A stretch of DNA of 64,000 nucleotides from Shimia_B sp038527375. Lineage in GTDB: Bacteria; Pseudomonadota; Alphaproteobacteria; Rhodobacterales; Rhodobacteraceae. The stretch is from positions 1 through 64,000 of the forward strand of contig JBCBFU010000008.1 in the NCBI GenBank assembly GCA_038527375.1, written 5' to 3'. How positions within the stretch are numbered: position 1 is the first letter of the stretch; every line of letters starts with the position of its first letter. The notes under the pieces are model-generated. The model saw nothing but the letters and a program-made list of their open reading frames with translations. It was not told where the DNA came from and ran no database searches. Below, piece after piece: positions 50,446-60,256 of this stretch. Made by a program: the position numbers and the translations under genes.

Positions 50446-52661
50446 GCGATACCGGCCCCATCACGTCCGGCGGCACTGGTGCGATCCTTGGCGTTATCTC
50501 GACAGACACGCGGCCCGCAAACGCAGCCGCGCGGCCCAAGTATTCCCAACAGGACCGCGACCGCGCGAGCCTGATTCAGGCCTATGCCGGCGTTCTGGGC
50601 GGAGAGGCCGTCGCCACCGACGTGCTCGAGGCGATCAGCAAGATCGGCCCGGACAAGGACGGCAACATCACCCCCGCCGCCATCGCCGCGGCGCTGGGCA
50701 CGGCAGACCTGAAGGCCGATATCTTCACCGCCTCATCCTGCACGCCGGACAACTGGCCTGCGCTTGCGCAGATGTATTCGGGGCAGTTCGTTCTGGTCCT
50801 TGGGCAGTCTGACGCGGGCCTGCGCATTTATGATGCGGGCGAGGCGGACAAGGAGATCACGGTCCCCGCGCGCGAGTTCGAGCCCTATTTCACCGGCCTC
50901 GTCGTGCGCGCGGAAGCCACGCTGGACCGGCTGCGCAAGACCCATATGGGCCTGCCTCAAGCCGCGCACTGGTTCTGGGGCCGGTTCCTCAAATACCGCG
51001 CGATTCTGGGCGATATCGTCGTGGGTTCGCTGGTGGCGAACATGCTGGCCGTGGCTGTCGCGCTCTTTTCCCTTCAGGTTTATGACCGCGTCATCCCCCA
51101 TGAAAGCTCGGCCACGCTATGGGTGCTGGCCATGGGCGCCTTTGTGGCGCTGACGCTGGAGGCCTTTCTCAAGATCAGCCGCGCGCGCCTGATGGACGGT
51201 GCGGGCCGGGCCATTGAAATCAAGGTGCAGGATCACCTGATGCAGCGCCTGATGGGCATGCGCAGTGACCGCAAGCCGATGTCGTCGTCGGGCATCTTTG
51301 CGGCCATGCGGGAATTTGGGTCCGTGCGCGAATTCTTCACGGCCTCCACCATCGGTGCCTTGGCGGACATGCCCTTCATCATCCTCTTTCTGGCGCTGGT
51401 GGCCTCGATCGGGGGCAACATCGTCTTTGTCCTGATCATCGGCGGCGTGCTGATGGTCTTGCCCGGCTATTTCTTGCAAAAGCGTATGATCGCACTGACG
51501 CGCGAGGCCCAAGGCGCGTCCGCGCAGGCCAGCCGCGTCCTGCATGAAACGATCTTTGAACTCGACACGATCAAGGCCACCCGCGCCGAAGACCGCTTTG
51601 CCCGCGTCTGGAACGAATTGAACGGTCTCGCCTCGGTCACTTCCGCCGAACAGCGGCGGCTGGCCTCGAACCTCACGTTCTGGAGCCAGGGTGTGCAGCA
51701 GGCGACCTATGTGTCCGCCGTTATTGTCGGCACTTACATGGTCTTTGCGGGATCCTTCACCGTGGGGTCGATCATCGCCGTGGGCATCCTGACCTCGCGC
51801 ACGCTTGCCCCCCTGACCCAACTGGCGGGCATCATGGCGCGGTGGTCGAATGTGAAAACGGCGCTCGACGGGCTCGAGATGGTGCATGACGCGGCCCAGG
51901 ACGTGGATACGGAACGCACCTATCTGCGGCGCGAGAAAATCGCAGGCTCCTACGAGTTCCGCGAGGTGCAGTTCCGCTACGAAGAAGACGGCGCGCCGAC
52001 ACTGGATATCCAAGGCGTGTCCATCGCCGCGGGCGAACGGGTGGCCGTGTTGGGCACCAACGGCACCGGCAAATCGACCCTACTGAAGATGATGAGCGGG
52101 CTCTACGCCCCCGTACAGGGCCGCGTCCTCCTTGACGGCGTGGACTTGGGGCAGATCGACCCGCGCGACGTGCGCCGGGCCGTGGGCTACCTCAGCCAGG
52201 ACGTGCGCCTCTTTTCGGGCACCTTGCGTGAGAACCTGAACCTGAACGGGCTGGAACGCGACGATGACCGCCTGCTCGAGGCGCTTGATTTCGCAGGGCT
52301 CGGTCCTTTCGTGCGGGGGCACCACAAGGGCCTCGACCTTGAAATCCGCGATGCGGGCGAAGGCCTCTCCATCGGGCAACGCCAATCAATCGGCTGGGCG
52401 CGCATCTGGTTGCAGGACCCCGCCATTGCCATTCTGGATGAGCCGACCGCAGCACTCGACCAAACGCTCGAGACCGCACTCATCCGGCGGCTCGACACAT
52501 GGCTCGAAGGCCGCACAGCCGTGATCGCCACCCACCGGGTGCCGATCCTGCAACTCACCCAGCGGACTTTCATTCTGCAAAACGGACGCCTCGCCGTGGA
52601 CGGCCCGCGCGACGCCGTCCTCGCACACCTGACGAAGAAGAAAGAGGGGGCCACCGCATGA
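50442..52661 (+). CDS. Type I secretion ABC transporter, LapB-like
   Basis: A 739-residue exporter. The first ~150 residues are a C39-peptidase-like domain without a catalytic Cys (a CLD), as in transporters for large adhesins and RTX proteins. A six-helix membrane domain follows (about 190-480, for example GDIVVGSLVANMLAVAVALFSLQVYDRV), then the ATPase with Walker A GTNGTGKST near 537-545, signature LSIGQ (near 642) and Walker B AIAILDEPTAALD near 661. It energises export of the adhesin. Overlaps of 4 bases at both ends couple it to the TolC- and HlyD-like genes. Confidence 0.93.
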   Translation: MSDTGPITSGGTGAILGVISTDTRPANAAARPKYSQQDRDRASLIQAYAGVLGGEAVATDVLEAISKIGPDKDGNITPAAIAAALGTADLKADIFTASSCTPDNWPALAQMYSGQFVLVLGQSDAGLRIYDAGEADKEITVPAREFEPYFTGLVVRAEATLDRLRKTHMGLPQAAHWFWGRFLKYRAILGDIVVGSLVANMLAVAVALFSLQVYDRVIPHESSATLWVLAMGAFVALTLEAFLKISRARLMDGAGRAIEIKVQDHLMQRLMGMRSDRKPMSSSGIFAAMREFGSVREFFTASTIGALADMPFIILFLALVASIGGNIVFVLIIGGVLMVLPGYFLQKRMIALTREAQGASAQASRVLHETIFELDTIKATRAEDRFARVWNELNGLASVTSAEQRRLASNLTFWSQGVQQATYVSAVIVGTYMVFAGSFTVGSIIAVGILTSRTLAPLTQLAGIMARWSNVKTALDGLEMVHDAAQDVDTERTYLRREKIAGSYEFREVQFRYEEDGAPTLDIQGVSIAAGERVAVLGTNGTGKSTLLKMMSGLYAPVQGRVLLDGVDLGQIDPRDVRRAVGYLSQDVRLFSGTLRENLNLNGLERDDDRLLEALDFAGLGPFVRGHHKGLDLEIRDAGEGLSIGQRQSIGWARIWLQDPAIAILDEPTAALDQTLETALIRRLDTWLEGRTAVIATHRVPILQLTQRTFILQNGRLAVDGPRDAVLAHLTKKKEGATA

Positions 52662-53851
52662 GCATGACCGCAACCATGCAGGCCGCCACCATCGACGCGG
52701 AACTGGAACGCGCGATGAAACGGCCCTCCATGACGATCTGGCTGGTCACGGCCACTGTAATGGCCTTTCTCCTCTGGGCGGCCTTTGCGTGGGTCGACGA
52801 GATTGTCCGCGCCGATGGCGAGGTCGTCAGCCAATCGCGGCCCCAGATCATCCAAAACCTCGAAGGCGGTATCTTGGCCTCGCTCGCCGTCAAGGCAGGC
52901 GATGTCGTCAATCCGGGTGACGTCATCGCGCAACTGCATTCGACGCGCTTCCAGACGTCCGTTGATGACCTGCAGGACCAGATCGACGCGCTCGATATCC
53001 GCCGCATCCGGCTCGAGGCCGAGATGACGGGCGCCTATCAACTCACCGTCGCTCCCGCGCTGGCGGCGCGAAACGCAGATATCGTCACCTCGGAACAGGC
53101 GCTTCTGTCCGCGCGCCAGTCTGATTTCCAAAGCCGCGCGGCAGGCGCGCGCGCCGTCATGGATCAGGCGGCCAAGGAATTGGGCCTTTTGGAAAACATG
53201 CTGGAACGCAAGATCGTCTCGCTGATCGAGGTGACGCGCGCCCGCAAGGCCCACGGCGACGCCAAGGCGCGCTATGACGAGGTCGTCACCCAGATGGAGC
53301 TTGAGCGCGCGGGTGCCTATAGCGACACGCTCAAGGAAATCGCAACACTCCGCCAGACCCTGAAACTCAGCCAGGACCAGTTGGACCGCACCACGCTGGT
53401 CAGCCCGATGCGCGGGATCGTCAACAACCTGTCCGTGACCACCATCGGCGGCGTCGTGCGCCCGGGCGAAGAGATCGCGCAGATCATTCCCATGGACGAC
53501 GCGCTCTTTGTCGAGGCGCGTGTTGCGCCCGAAAACATCGCCAACGTGAAACGCGGCCAGATGGCCACGATCAAACTCTCGGCCTATGATTACACCATCT
53601 ATGGGTCACTGAAGGGGCGGGTCGAAACGGTCTCGGCTGACACGTTCAAGGACGAACGCGCCCGCGACGGTGACCCCCATTACCGGGTGACCCTGTCGGT
53701 TGATCCCAGCAGTTGGACCGAACGTCAGGCCCGGATCGAAATCCGCCCCGGCCTGCGCGCCACGGTGGAACTCCACACCGGGGCCAAAACGATCCTGCAA
53801 TACCTGATGAAGCCGCTCTACAAGAGCAAAGAGGCGTTCCGCGAGCCTTAA
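52658..53851 (+). CDS. HlyD-family membrane fusion protein (type I secretion)
   Basis: A 397-residue periplasmic adaptor: a cytoplasmic N-terminus of about 30 residues, one membrane segment (about 30-48), the lipoyl-like IIQNLEGGILASLAVKAGDVVNPGD and its second half TLVSPMRGIVNNLSVTTIGGVVRPGEEIAQI, long coiled-coil hairpins between, and a C-terminal beta-barrel region. It joins the ABC exporter to the TolC-like channel. The ATG lies in an ATGA overlap with the ABC gene. Its stop shares the TTAA with that of the convergent gene. Confidence 0.93.
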   Translation: MSMTATMQAATIDAELERAMKRPSMTIWLVTATVMAFLLWAAFAWVDEIVRADGEVVSQSRPQIIQNLEGGILASLAVKAGDVVNPGDVIAQLHSTRFQTSVDDLQDQIDALDIRRIRLEAEMTGAYQLTVAPALAARNADIVTSEQALLSARQSDFQSRAAGARAVMDQAAKELGLLENMLERKIVSLIEVTRARKAHGDAKARYDEVVTQMELERAGAYSDTLKEIATLRQTLKLSQDQLDRTTLVSPMRGIVNNLSVTTIGGVVRPGEEIAQIIPMDDALFVEARVAPENIANVKRGQMATIKLSAYDYTIYGSLKGRVETVSADTFKDERARDGDPHYRVTLSVDPSSWTERQARIEIRPGLRATVELHTGAKTILQYLMKPLYKSKEAFREP

Positions 53852-54867
53852 GCTTTGCCTTGGGCCAGCGCCTTGGCATCGCTGGCCAGATGCAGGATCG
53901 CGGCCTTCATGAAATCGTTGCCCAGTGGGTTGGACGCGTTGCCGTCCAATCCGCGCTTCAACACGCCCTGCAGGATTGCGACAAAGCGGAACGTGGCGAA
54001 GGCCATGTAGAAATTCCACGCATCGGGCATCTTGATGCCGCGTCGGTCTGCGTATTGCGCAATGTAGTCCCCGTCGCTCGGCAGGCCCGCCTCGTCCCGG
54101 CGTACCCCTGCGAGGCCCTTGAACTTGCCCACATTGGGCAGCCGCCAGATCATGCACTGATAGGCCAGATCGGCCAGCGGGTGGCCCAGCGTCGACAGCT
54201 CCCAATCCAAAAGGGCCAACATGGTCTGATCGGCGTCGAAAATCATATTGTCGATCCGGTAGTCACCATGGACAATCGCCACCTGCCCGTCGTCTGCCAC
54301 CATGTTGTCGGTCAACCAGTCGATCACCCAATCAACATCCGCAACCGGTTCGGTTTCCGAGGCGCGATACTGGCTGCTCCACCGTGACACCTGCCGCGCG
54401 TAGTAATTCCCCGGCCGCCCGAAATCGCCGAGCCCCACCGCCACAGGATCAACACTGTGCAACGCAGCGAGCGTTGCGTTCATCGCATCATAGATCGTCG
54501 CCCGCCCCGTCGGATCCATCTTTGGCAGCGCGGGGTCCCAGTGGATCGCACCCGGCACCATGTCCATGACAAAGAACATCGTCCCAAGGGGGGTGTCCTC
54601 CCCGCTCAGATGATGGACGGTCGGCACTGGGACGTCGGTTGCGGCCAGCGCCTTCATCACCCGATATTCCCGATCCACTTGATGGGCCGATGGCAACAGA
54701 TCGCCCGGCGGTTTTGCCCGCAGCACATAGGCGCGGGGACCCGACGTGATCTTGTAGGTCGGGTTCGACTGCCCGCCCGCAAACTTGTCGATCCCGTCCA
54801 AGGCGCCAAAGCCCGGCACGTGTTCCGCAAGGTAGCGCTCTAATTCCGCGTGGTCGAAACTGTGCAT
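53848..54867 (-). CDS. Phosphotransferase (APH family) linked to acyl-CoA dehydrogenase
   Basis: A 339-residue kinase-like protein. The catalytic motif IVHGDYRIDNMIF (HGDxxxxN) and the metal motif LLDWELSTLG are intact, and the glycine-rich start FAGGQSNPTYKI with Lys in YVLRAKPPG is present. This class (ACAD10/FadE36-like) commonly sits next to acyl-CoA dehydrogenases and is thought to phosphorylate hydroxy acids or hydroxyacyl compounds before dehydration. It is divergent from the acyl-CoA dehydrogenase gene with 91 bases between the starts. An ATG at 54867 is used; a longer frame reading to 55008 would overlap the next gene. Confidence 0.87.
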   Translation of the reverse strand: MHSFDHAELERYLAEHVPGFGALDGIDKFAGGQSNPTYKITSGPRAYVLRAKPPGDLLPSAHQVDREYRVMKALAATDVPVPTVHHLSGEDTPLGTMFFVMDMVPGAIHWDPALPKMDPTGRATIYDAMNATLAALHSVDPVAVGLGDFGRPGNYYARQVSRWSSQYRASETEPVADVDWVIDWLTDNMVADDGQVAIVHGDYRIDNMIFDADQTMLALLDWELSTLGHPLADLAYQCMIWRLPNVGKFKGLAGVRRDEAGLPSDGDYIAQYADRRGIKMPDAWNFYMAFATFRFVAILQGVLKRGLDGNASNPLGNDFMKAAILHLASDAKALAQGKA

Positions 54868-54958
54868 TGTGGCCCTCTTCGATCGTCTGTGGCAGGTTGC
54901 GCGACACAACGCAGCGCGGCAAGGCCGCGCCGACTTTCGGACGCAAGGGAACCTGCCA

Positions 54959-56185
54959 ATGGATTTGGGACTGTCTGCCAACCGTCGCCCACAGCTCGAC
55001 GCGGTCAAAGCGTTCTTGCGCGATCGCGTGATCCCGCTCGAGGGTGAGTATGCCGCCGAAATCGAGCAGGGCGATCGTTGGACCTATACGGATCGGCAGT
55101 CGGATATCCTCGAAGGTCTCAAAGCGCAGGCCAAGGAGGCGGGCTTGTGGAACTTCTGGCTGTCCGACGCCCAAGACGGATTTGGTCTGACCACCGTCGA
55201 ATACGCCTATTTCGCCGAAGAGATGGGCAAGACGCCCTTAGGTGCCGAGGTCTTCAACTGCTCGGCCCCCGACACCGGCAATATGGAGGTCTTTGCGAAA
55301 TACGGCACGCCGGACATGCAGGACCGTTGGCTGACGCCACTGCTGGCGGGCGACATCCGCTCGGCCTATGCGATGACGGAACCGGATGTGGCCTCCTCGG
55401 ACGCAACGAACATCTCCATGGCCTGCGTCCGGGATGGCGATGCCTACGTCCTCAACGGGGAAAAGTGGTGGATCAGCGGCGCCGGGGACCCGCGCTGCAA
55501 GGTCTATATCGTCATGGTGCGCACGGGCGGGGACGACGCGCCCAAGCACCGGCGCCATTCGATGATCGTGGTGCCCGCGGATACGCCGGGCATCGAGATC
55601 CTGCGCCCCATGCAGGTCTACGGTCATGACGACGCCCCCCACGGGCACATGCACATGCGCTTTACCGATGTGCGTGTCCCTGCCGACAACATGCTGCTGG
55701 GCGAAGGTCGCGGGTTCGAAATCGCGCAAGGGAGGCTCGGGCCCGGGCGCATCCACCACTGCATGCGCGCCATCGGGCAGGCCGAGGCGGCGCTCGAACT
55801 GATGTGCCGCCGTGCCCAGACGCGCGAGGCCTTTGGCAAACCTCTGGCACAGCTCGGGGCCAATTTCGACATTATCGCCGAGGCCCGCATGGCCATCGAA
55901 CAGGCGCGCCTCTTGTGCCTGAAGGCCGCGTGGATGATGGATCAGGGCGATGCGCGGGCCGCGGCCCCATGGATCAGCCAGGTCAAGGTCGTGGCCCCGC
56001 AGGTCGCGCTGAAAGTCATTGACGAGGCCGTTCAGATGCATGGCGGCCAAGGCATCAGTCAGGACCTGCCCCTTGCGCAGGCATGGACCCATGTGCGGAC
56101 CCTCCGGCTGGCCGATGGGCCGGATGCGGTGCACCGCCGTCAGGTCGCGCGGGCCGAGTTGGCCAAATATTCAAACCACGCATAG
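54959..56185 (+). CDS. Acyl-CoA dehydrogenase
   Basis: A 408-residue flavoenzyme. The family signatures are present: AYAMTEPDVASSDATNISM, NGEKWWISGAGDPRCK and the C-terminal QMHGGQGISQDLPLAQAWTHVRTLRLADGPDAVHRR. It resembles ACAD10/11-type dehydrogenases. In that family the usual catalytic Glu is often replaced, and here the equivalent segment reads RLADGPDAVH, with an Asp or no clear base. The ATG at 54959 follows AAGGGA. It is divergent from the APH-type kinase gene; the two probably act on the same acyl substrate. The 3' end overlaps the convergent glycosyltransferase by 46 bases. Confidence 0.9.
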   Translation: MDLGLSANRRPQLDAVKAFLRDRVIPLEGEYAAEIEQGDRWTYTDRQSDILEGLKAQAKEAGLWNFWLSDAQDGFGLTTVEYAYFAEEMGKTPLGAEVFNCSAPDTGNMEVFAKYGTPDMQDRWLTPLLAGDIRSAYAMTEPDVASSDATNISMACVRDGDAYVLNGEKWWISGAGDPRCKVYIVMVRTGGDDAPKHRRHSMIVVPADTPGIEILRPMQVYGHDDAPHGHMHMRFTDVRVPADNMLLGEGRGFEIAQGRLGPGRIHHCMRAIGQAEAALELMCRRAQTREAFGKPLAQLGANFDIIAEARMAIEQARLLCLKAAWMMDQGDARAAAPWISQVKVVAPQVALKVIDEAVQMHGGQGISQDLPLAQAWTHVRTLRLADGPDAVHRRQVARAELAKYSNHA

Positions 56186-57126
56186 CGCGGCGGCTGCCGC
56201 GACAGCAGACCCATCCGTGCGGCCACCAGAAACGGCGCGCGTTCCCCCATCTCGACCCGCGCGCGGGCGGTCGTCTTGCGCAGATGGCGCGTCAGATCGG
56301 CCTCGCGTCCGGGTGCGCGCAGGCTTTCCAAACGGGCAATCTCGTCCCGGGCATCAGGGATGATCGCGGCGCCAAGCGCGGCAAGGGCCGCGGCATTGGC
56401 GTTCACCCATGCCGCGTATCTCCCACTGGCCAAATGCCCGCCTTTGGTGATCAATCCAGTCAAACCCCGCGCAGCCCCGATCGTGTTGGCCCCGTGCTGG
56501 CGATAGGCCACAGCGGCCCACGGGTCATGGACCATGTCTGCTCCGCACGCGGCCGCACATAAGTAGGCCAGCCAGTCATGGGTGCGCAGCGGGGCCGCAT
56601 GCGCAGCGGTGCGGGCCACCAGATCGGACAGGGCGCGCGTCATCACGACCGTGTTGCCCAAAGTGTCGCTAACCCAGAACGCGCGATCCAGACTGAGCCG
56701 CTTTGCTTTGCACCTAAAACCCCGGTCCAGAGGCACAAGCGTCGCGTCGCACGGGCGCGCACAGGCCGCATAAAACCCAAGCCTATCGGGCGCTGGCAGA
56801 TGCCGGATGGCCCGTTCGAGCTTCTCGCGCGCCCACACATCGTCTTGGTCACAAAAGGCGACATAGTCTGTGTCCGCGGGAAGCTCGGACAACATCGACA
56901 GGAAATTGGCCGCGAAGCCCTGTTGCGGTCCCTTGCGGCGGTGGCCCGTGATCGTCTGGAACGCGTGGCCCAGAATATCCCATGTTGCGTCGGTCGATCC
57001 GTCGTCGGATGCGATAAGGCTCCAATCCTTGTGGGTCTGCGCGCGCAGGCTGTCCAGTTGCGCTGGCAGGTAGGCGGCTCCGTTTCGGGTCGCCATGCAG
57101 ATCGCGACGTGGCCCGGCGTCCCCAT
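56140..57126 (-). CDS. Family 2 glycosyltransferase
   Basis: A 328-residue GT-A glycosyltransferase: ICMATRNGAAYLPAQLDSLRAQTHKDWSLIASDDGSTD near the N-terminus and the metal-binding VAFCDQDDVWAREKLERA. The pattern resembles rhamnosyltransferases. The ATG at 57126 follows GGGGGAAGG and is preferred over an in-frame TTG at 57138. Its 3' end overlaps the acyl-CoA dehydrogenase gene on the other strand. It is downstream of the sulfotransferase-like and fused glycosyltransferase genes on the same strand and probably works on the same polysaccharide. Confidence 0.88.
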   Translation of the reverse strand: MGTPGHVAICMATRNGAAYLPAQLDSLRAQTHKDWSLIASDDGSTDATWDILGHAFQTITGHRRKGPQQGFAANFLSMLSELPADTDYVAFCDQDDVWAREKLERAIRHLPAPDRLGFYAACARPCDATLVPLDRGFRCKAKRLSLDRAFWVSDTLGNTVVMTRALSDLVARTAAHAAPLRTHDWLAYLCAAACGADMVHDPWAAVAYRQHGANTIGAARGLTGLITKGGHLASGRYAAWVNANAAALAALGAAIIPDARDEIARLESLRAPGREADLTRHLRKTTARARVEMGERAPFLVAARMGLLSRQPPRYAWFEYLANSARAT

Positions 57127-57139
57127 GCCTTCCCCCAAC

Positions 57140-57901
57140 CTACCCGTGCAGGCTTATGCCGAATTGCTGTTCCAGCGCCGCGGCCTGACCCGCGAAGACC
57201 GATCTAATCCATGCCCGCTGTCGGGCGGTTGGCTGGCCATCCGGGACGGGCGAGGTCGCGCGCCCAGCCGCGATCCGGGCCGCACAGGCCGCAGGCGGAA
57301 GCGACGGATTGCTGCGCCACTGGGGCAAGGTCCAGTCGATCTCACGCAGCTCTGGCGCGAGATCGACAAAGGTACGTTTCAATTTATACAGTGTCGCCAC
57401 GCGCGGGCGGGGGCCCGGGACCGCCTTGTGCCATTCGGCAATGAAATGCGCGGGCTGGATATCCTTGTGCCGTGCCCAGACGAATTGGCGCAGGTCGCGC
57501 CCGCCCAGGATCGGTGCGTCTGCCATCCCGGTGCTCTGTGCCTGTTTGATATTCTGCGACACATCCCCCAGCAGCATTTCGTCGAACGGGCGCAGGATCG
57601 TGACGATCTGAACCTCTGCATCCATATCCGCGGCCAACGTGGCGAGCCTGCGTCCGTCACGCGCGCGCGCGAACAGGTCCTCATGCGACAGGATCAGTGT
57701 CGGGGCCGTTTGGAACGCCGATGTCAGCCATGGCCGCGTGATCACAGGGACGACCATGCCGTTGCCCGGATGGGTCCCGGTGCCGTGTCGGGGATAATGC
57801 AAACCTAGATCGGGAAGGCCGCGGCGCGCGCGCTCCAGCACGCGTTGCAGATAGGTCGATCCGCATTTGGGGGACCCGATATGAAGGATGATCCGCCTCA
57901 T
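57140..57901 (-). CDS. Sulfotransferase-like P-loop protein
   Basis: A 253-residue protein. The N-terminus MRRIILHIGSPKCGSTYLQRVLERAR has the PKCGST-type 5'-phosphosulfate loop, and IVTILRPFDEMLLGDVSQNI lies where the 3'-phosphate site is expected, with Arg in LRP. This pattern is typical of sulfotransferase-like proteins in surface-polysaccharide loci. The stop of the fused glycosyltransferase overlaps its start by 4 bases, and the GT2 gene follows 13 bases downstream. The acceptor is unknown. Confidence 0.75.
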   Translation of the reverse strand: MRRIILHIGSPKCGSTYLQRVLERARRGLPDLGLHYPRHGTGTHPGNGMVVPVITRPWLTSAFQTAPTLILSHEDLFARARDGRRLATLAADMDAEVQIVTILRPFDEMLLGDVSQNIKQAQSTGMADAPILGGRDLRQFVWARHKDIQPAHFIAEWHKAVPGPRPRVATLYKLKRTFVDLAPELREIDWTLPQWRSNPSLPPAACAARIAAGRATSPVPDGQPTARQRAWIRSVFAGQAAALEQQFGISLHG

Positions 57902-60204
57902 GCCGCGACCCGGCCTTGGCGGGTCTCTGGATCCACTTCGATGGGCCGCGCGGGGTGGGCGGCAAGGCCGGGGTGGCGACGAAGAAGCTCTTTCGCCGCG
58001 GCCTCAAGCGGCCCGCCAAGCGGGGACAGATCGAGATTGCGCTCGGTATCCGGGGCCTCTCCCGCGGTCCAAGCGGATTTGAGTGCGTCTACCAGAGCGG
58101 GTGTGGCCAGCGGTGGTGACGCGATCAACGGCGTAAGCTTGGACAGATCCTTGGTGCCGTAGCTGTTGGTGACAACGCGCATCCCGGCAGCCGCCATTTC
58201 CAGCGGCAAGTGGCTGGGATGGGGCGACATCATCAAGGCAAGGCCGACATCCGCCCCGGCCAGATAGGTCGGGTAGTCCGCCCACGCAATCTTACCTCGT
58301 GACTGGACGCGCACCGCATTGGGCAACAAGACATCCTGATGCTTGAGGCCCACGCTCTCGCACACGATATCCTCCGGCGTCAGGCCCGTCTCCTCGACAA
58401 ATCGGCCCAAGGCCTGAACCGCGAGGGGGAACATGTTGCGCGCGACCTCCGGGCGGCCATAGAGCACCAGTTTGCGCGCGCCGGTCCTCGCGGGCCGGAC
58501 AAGGCGGGCATATTGGTCCACATTGATGCTGGGTCTGAATGTGATGGGTGCTGTGCCCCCAAACAGGTGGCCCTCCCGCCGCAGGTGCTGTTCAAGGATC
58601 GTGGTGTTAAAGATCGGCTGGCACGGTAGATCATAGCTTGCCATCGCCGCGGCATGCTCGCTCCCCCACGGGTAAAAGAGCGGCTCGTAATCCTGCACCA
58701 GATAATCAAAGTCATTGGCCCGCAACGGACCGTCCCCTGTGATCAGGTCATGGGCGACATGGGCCGTCCACCATGCGGTGGCGATCAGTCGGTCGTCGGC
58801 GTGGCACGGCACCGTCTTGCCCGTCACCCCGCAATGCAGGCGCACATGATCCATGACCTCGCGCCCGGGCGCACGCGCGGCCACAAAGGCGCGCGATGCC
58901 GCAGGCGCGGCCACCGGCAGGTCGGTGGCCACGATATCGAGCCGCGCCCCGCCCGCGGCCAGCTGAAGTCCCAGATCAATCGCCGTTGCGATCCCGGCAA
59001 AGGCCTCCGTCGGGTTCAGCGTCGGGACAAGGAGGATATAGCCCGGTCGCGCATGGGACGGGGTCAGGGTGAACTTGGGCGTGACGCGGGGGTCAAAATG
59101 CTCCCACCACGGCTGCGCCTTGGTGGACGTTTCGGCTTTCGCGGGCACGACATGGGGATCATGGGCCAATGCGGCCTCGGGCGTGGTGCCGGGCGCAAGT
59201 CGGCCCAGCCGCGTATCCAGATGTGACAGGTTTTGGGCAAACACGGCCCGTCCGCTGCGCAGGGTCGTGGCCGTGGCATAGGCAATGCGCGCCACCGCGC
59301 TGCCCCACAGGCCCGCCGCCACCGCGGCACCCACCAGATCGCCGCGCAGCGCGCTCCCAGCGGCTTGGGCGGCCAGCCCGATCCCGAACCGGGGCGGCGA
59401 CCGGTAATCGACCGTGTCGCGCTCAACCCCATATCGGGCATGGAGCACCACAGCCAGATAGCGCGCGAGTGCGTAGCGCCCGGCAAGGTCGCGCCACCCG
59501 GGCAGGCGGACGCGACGCACGGCGCCCACCGCGTTGCCGCCATGTTGGCGATAGTCCACCAAGGCGCGCGGTTCCCGCGCGATACGGCCCGTCGCAGCGG
59601 CAACCAGCGCCAGCCAAAGATCGTGGTGGAAATGGACCCCTTCCTGCGGCGGAAACGGAAGCGCGTGCGCCACGACATCCGGGCGCACCATCATGGTCAT
59701 GCCGGTCACGGTGTTGCGCACCAAAAGATCACGCACCCGCGCGCGCCGCCCGCGCCATTCATACCGCCATAGCGAGCGTGCGGTCACACGCCCGGCGCGG
59801 TCCACAACCCGCGCGTCGCAATGGGCAAGCGTGGCACCGGTGTCGCGCAAGGTCTCCCAACACGTCACCAGCTTGTCCGGGTGCCAAACATCGTCCTGAT
59901 CACAGCATGCGATGGCGTGTGCCTCTGGCCATCGCTCCAAAGCCTCGGACAAACCCGCCTCAAACGCCTTGACCGAAGACAGCGTATGGGGCGGCGTGTG
60001 CACCGCCACGCGCAGCCCGATATGGTCGCAGAGGTCCGCGATCAGGTCCCCCGACTGGAGGTCCGCAACGACGCAAAGCAAGGCAAGGTTGACACCGCGT
60101 TGGGCGCGAAGGCTCTCCAACTGCGCGCGCAGCATATCCGCGTCGGGATGGTAGGCCGCCAGGACAACGGCGATGCAGGGGCGGGTTGGGGGCTGAACGG
60201 TCAT
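57898..60204 (-). CDS. Fused glycosyltransferase: GT2 plus WsaF-like rhamnosyltransferase
   Basis: A 768-residue protein made of two transferases. Residues 1-320 are a GT2 domain (VVLAAYHPDADMLRAQLESL, then AHAIACCDQDDVWHPDKL, DLLVRNTVTGMTMMVRPDVV). Residues about 360-750 resemble the WsaF-type GT-B rhamnosyltransferase (YILLVPTLNPTEAFAGIATAIDLG, then DFDYLVQDYEPLFYPWGSEHAAA, YLAGADVGLALMMSPHPSHLPLEMAAAGMRVVTN). The fusion probably adds two sugars in sequence. It is the largest of the transferases before the exporter genes. Its start lies 52 bases from the kpsT stop; the two are on the same strand. Confidence 0.85.
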   Translation of the reverse strand: MTVQPPTRPCIAVVLAAYHPDADMLRAQLESLRAQRGVNLALLCVVADLQSGDLIADLCDHIGLRVAVHTPPHTLSSVKAFEAGLSEALERWPEAHAIACCDQDDVWHPDKLVTCWETLRDTGATLAHCDARVVDRAGRVTARSLWRYEWRGRRARVRDLLVRNTVTGMTMMVRPDVVAHALPFPPQEGVHFHHDLWLALVAAATGRIAREPRALVDYRQHGGNAVGAVRRVRLPGWRDLAGRYALARYLAVVLHARYGVERDTVDYRSPPRFGIGLAAQAAGSALRGDLVGAAVAAGLWGSAVARIAYATATTLRSGRAVFAQNLSHLDTRLGRLAPGTTPEAALAHDPHVVPAKAETSTKAQPWWEHFDPRVTPKFTLTPSHARPGYILLVPTLNPTEAFAGIATAIDLGLQLAAGGARLDIVATDLPVAAPAASRAFVAARAPGREVMDHVRLHCGVTGKTVPCHADDRLIATAWWTAHVAHDLITGDGPLRANDFDYLVQDYEPLFYPWGSEHAAAMASYDLPCQPIFNTTILEQHLRREGHLFGGTAPITFRPSINVDQYARLVRPARTGARKLVLYGRPEVARNMFPLAVQALGRFVEETGLTPEDIVCESVGLKHQDVLLPNAVRVQSRGKIAWADYPTYLAGADVGLALMMSPHPSHLPLEMAAAGMRVVTNSYGTKDLSKLTPLIASPPLATPALVDALKSAWTAGEAPDTERNLDLSPLGGPLEAAAKELLRRHPGLAAHPARPIEVDPETRQGRVAA

Positions 60205-60256
60205 GGCGCCAACATGGGATCGGTTTGGTTAATGCGGACCTAAGCCATCCGCATTT

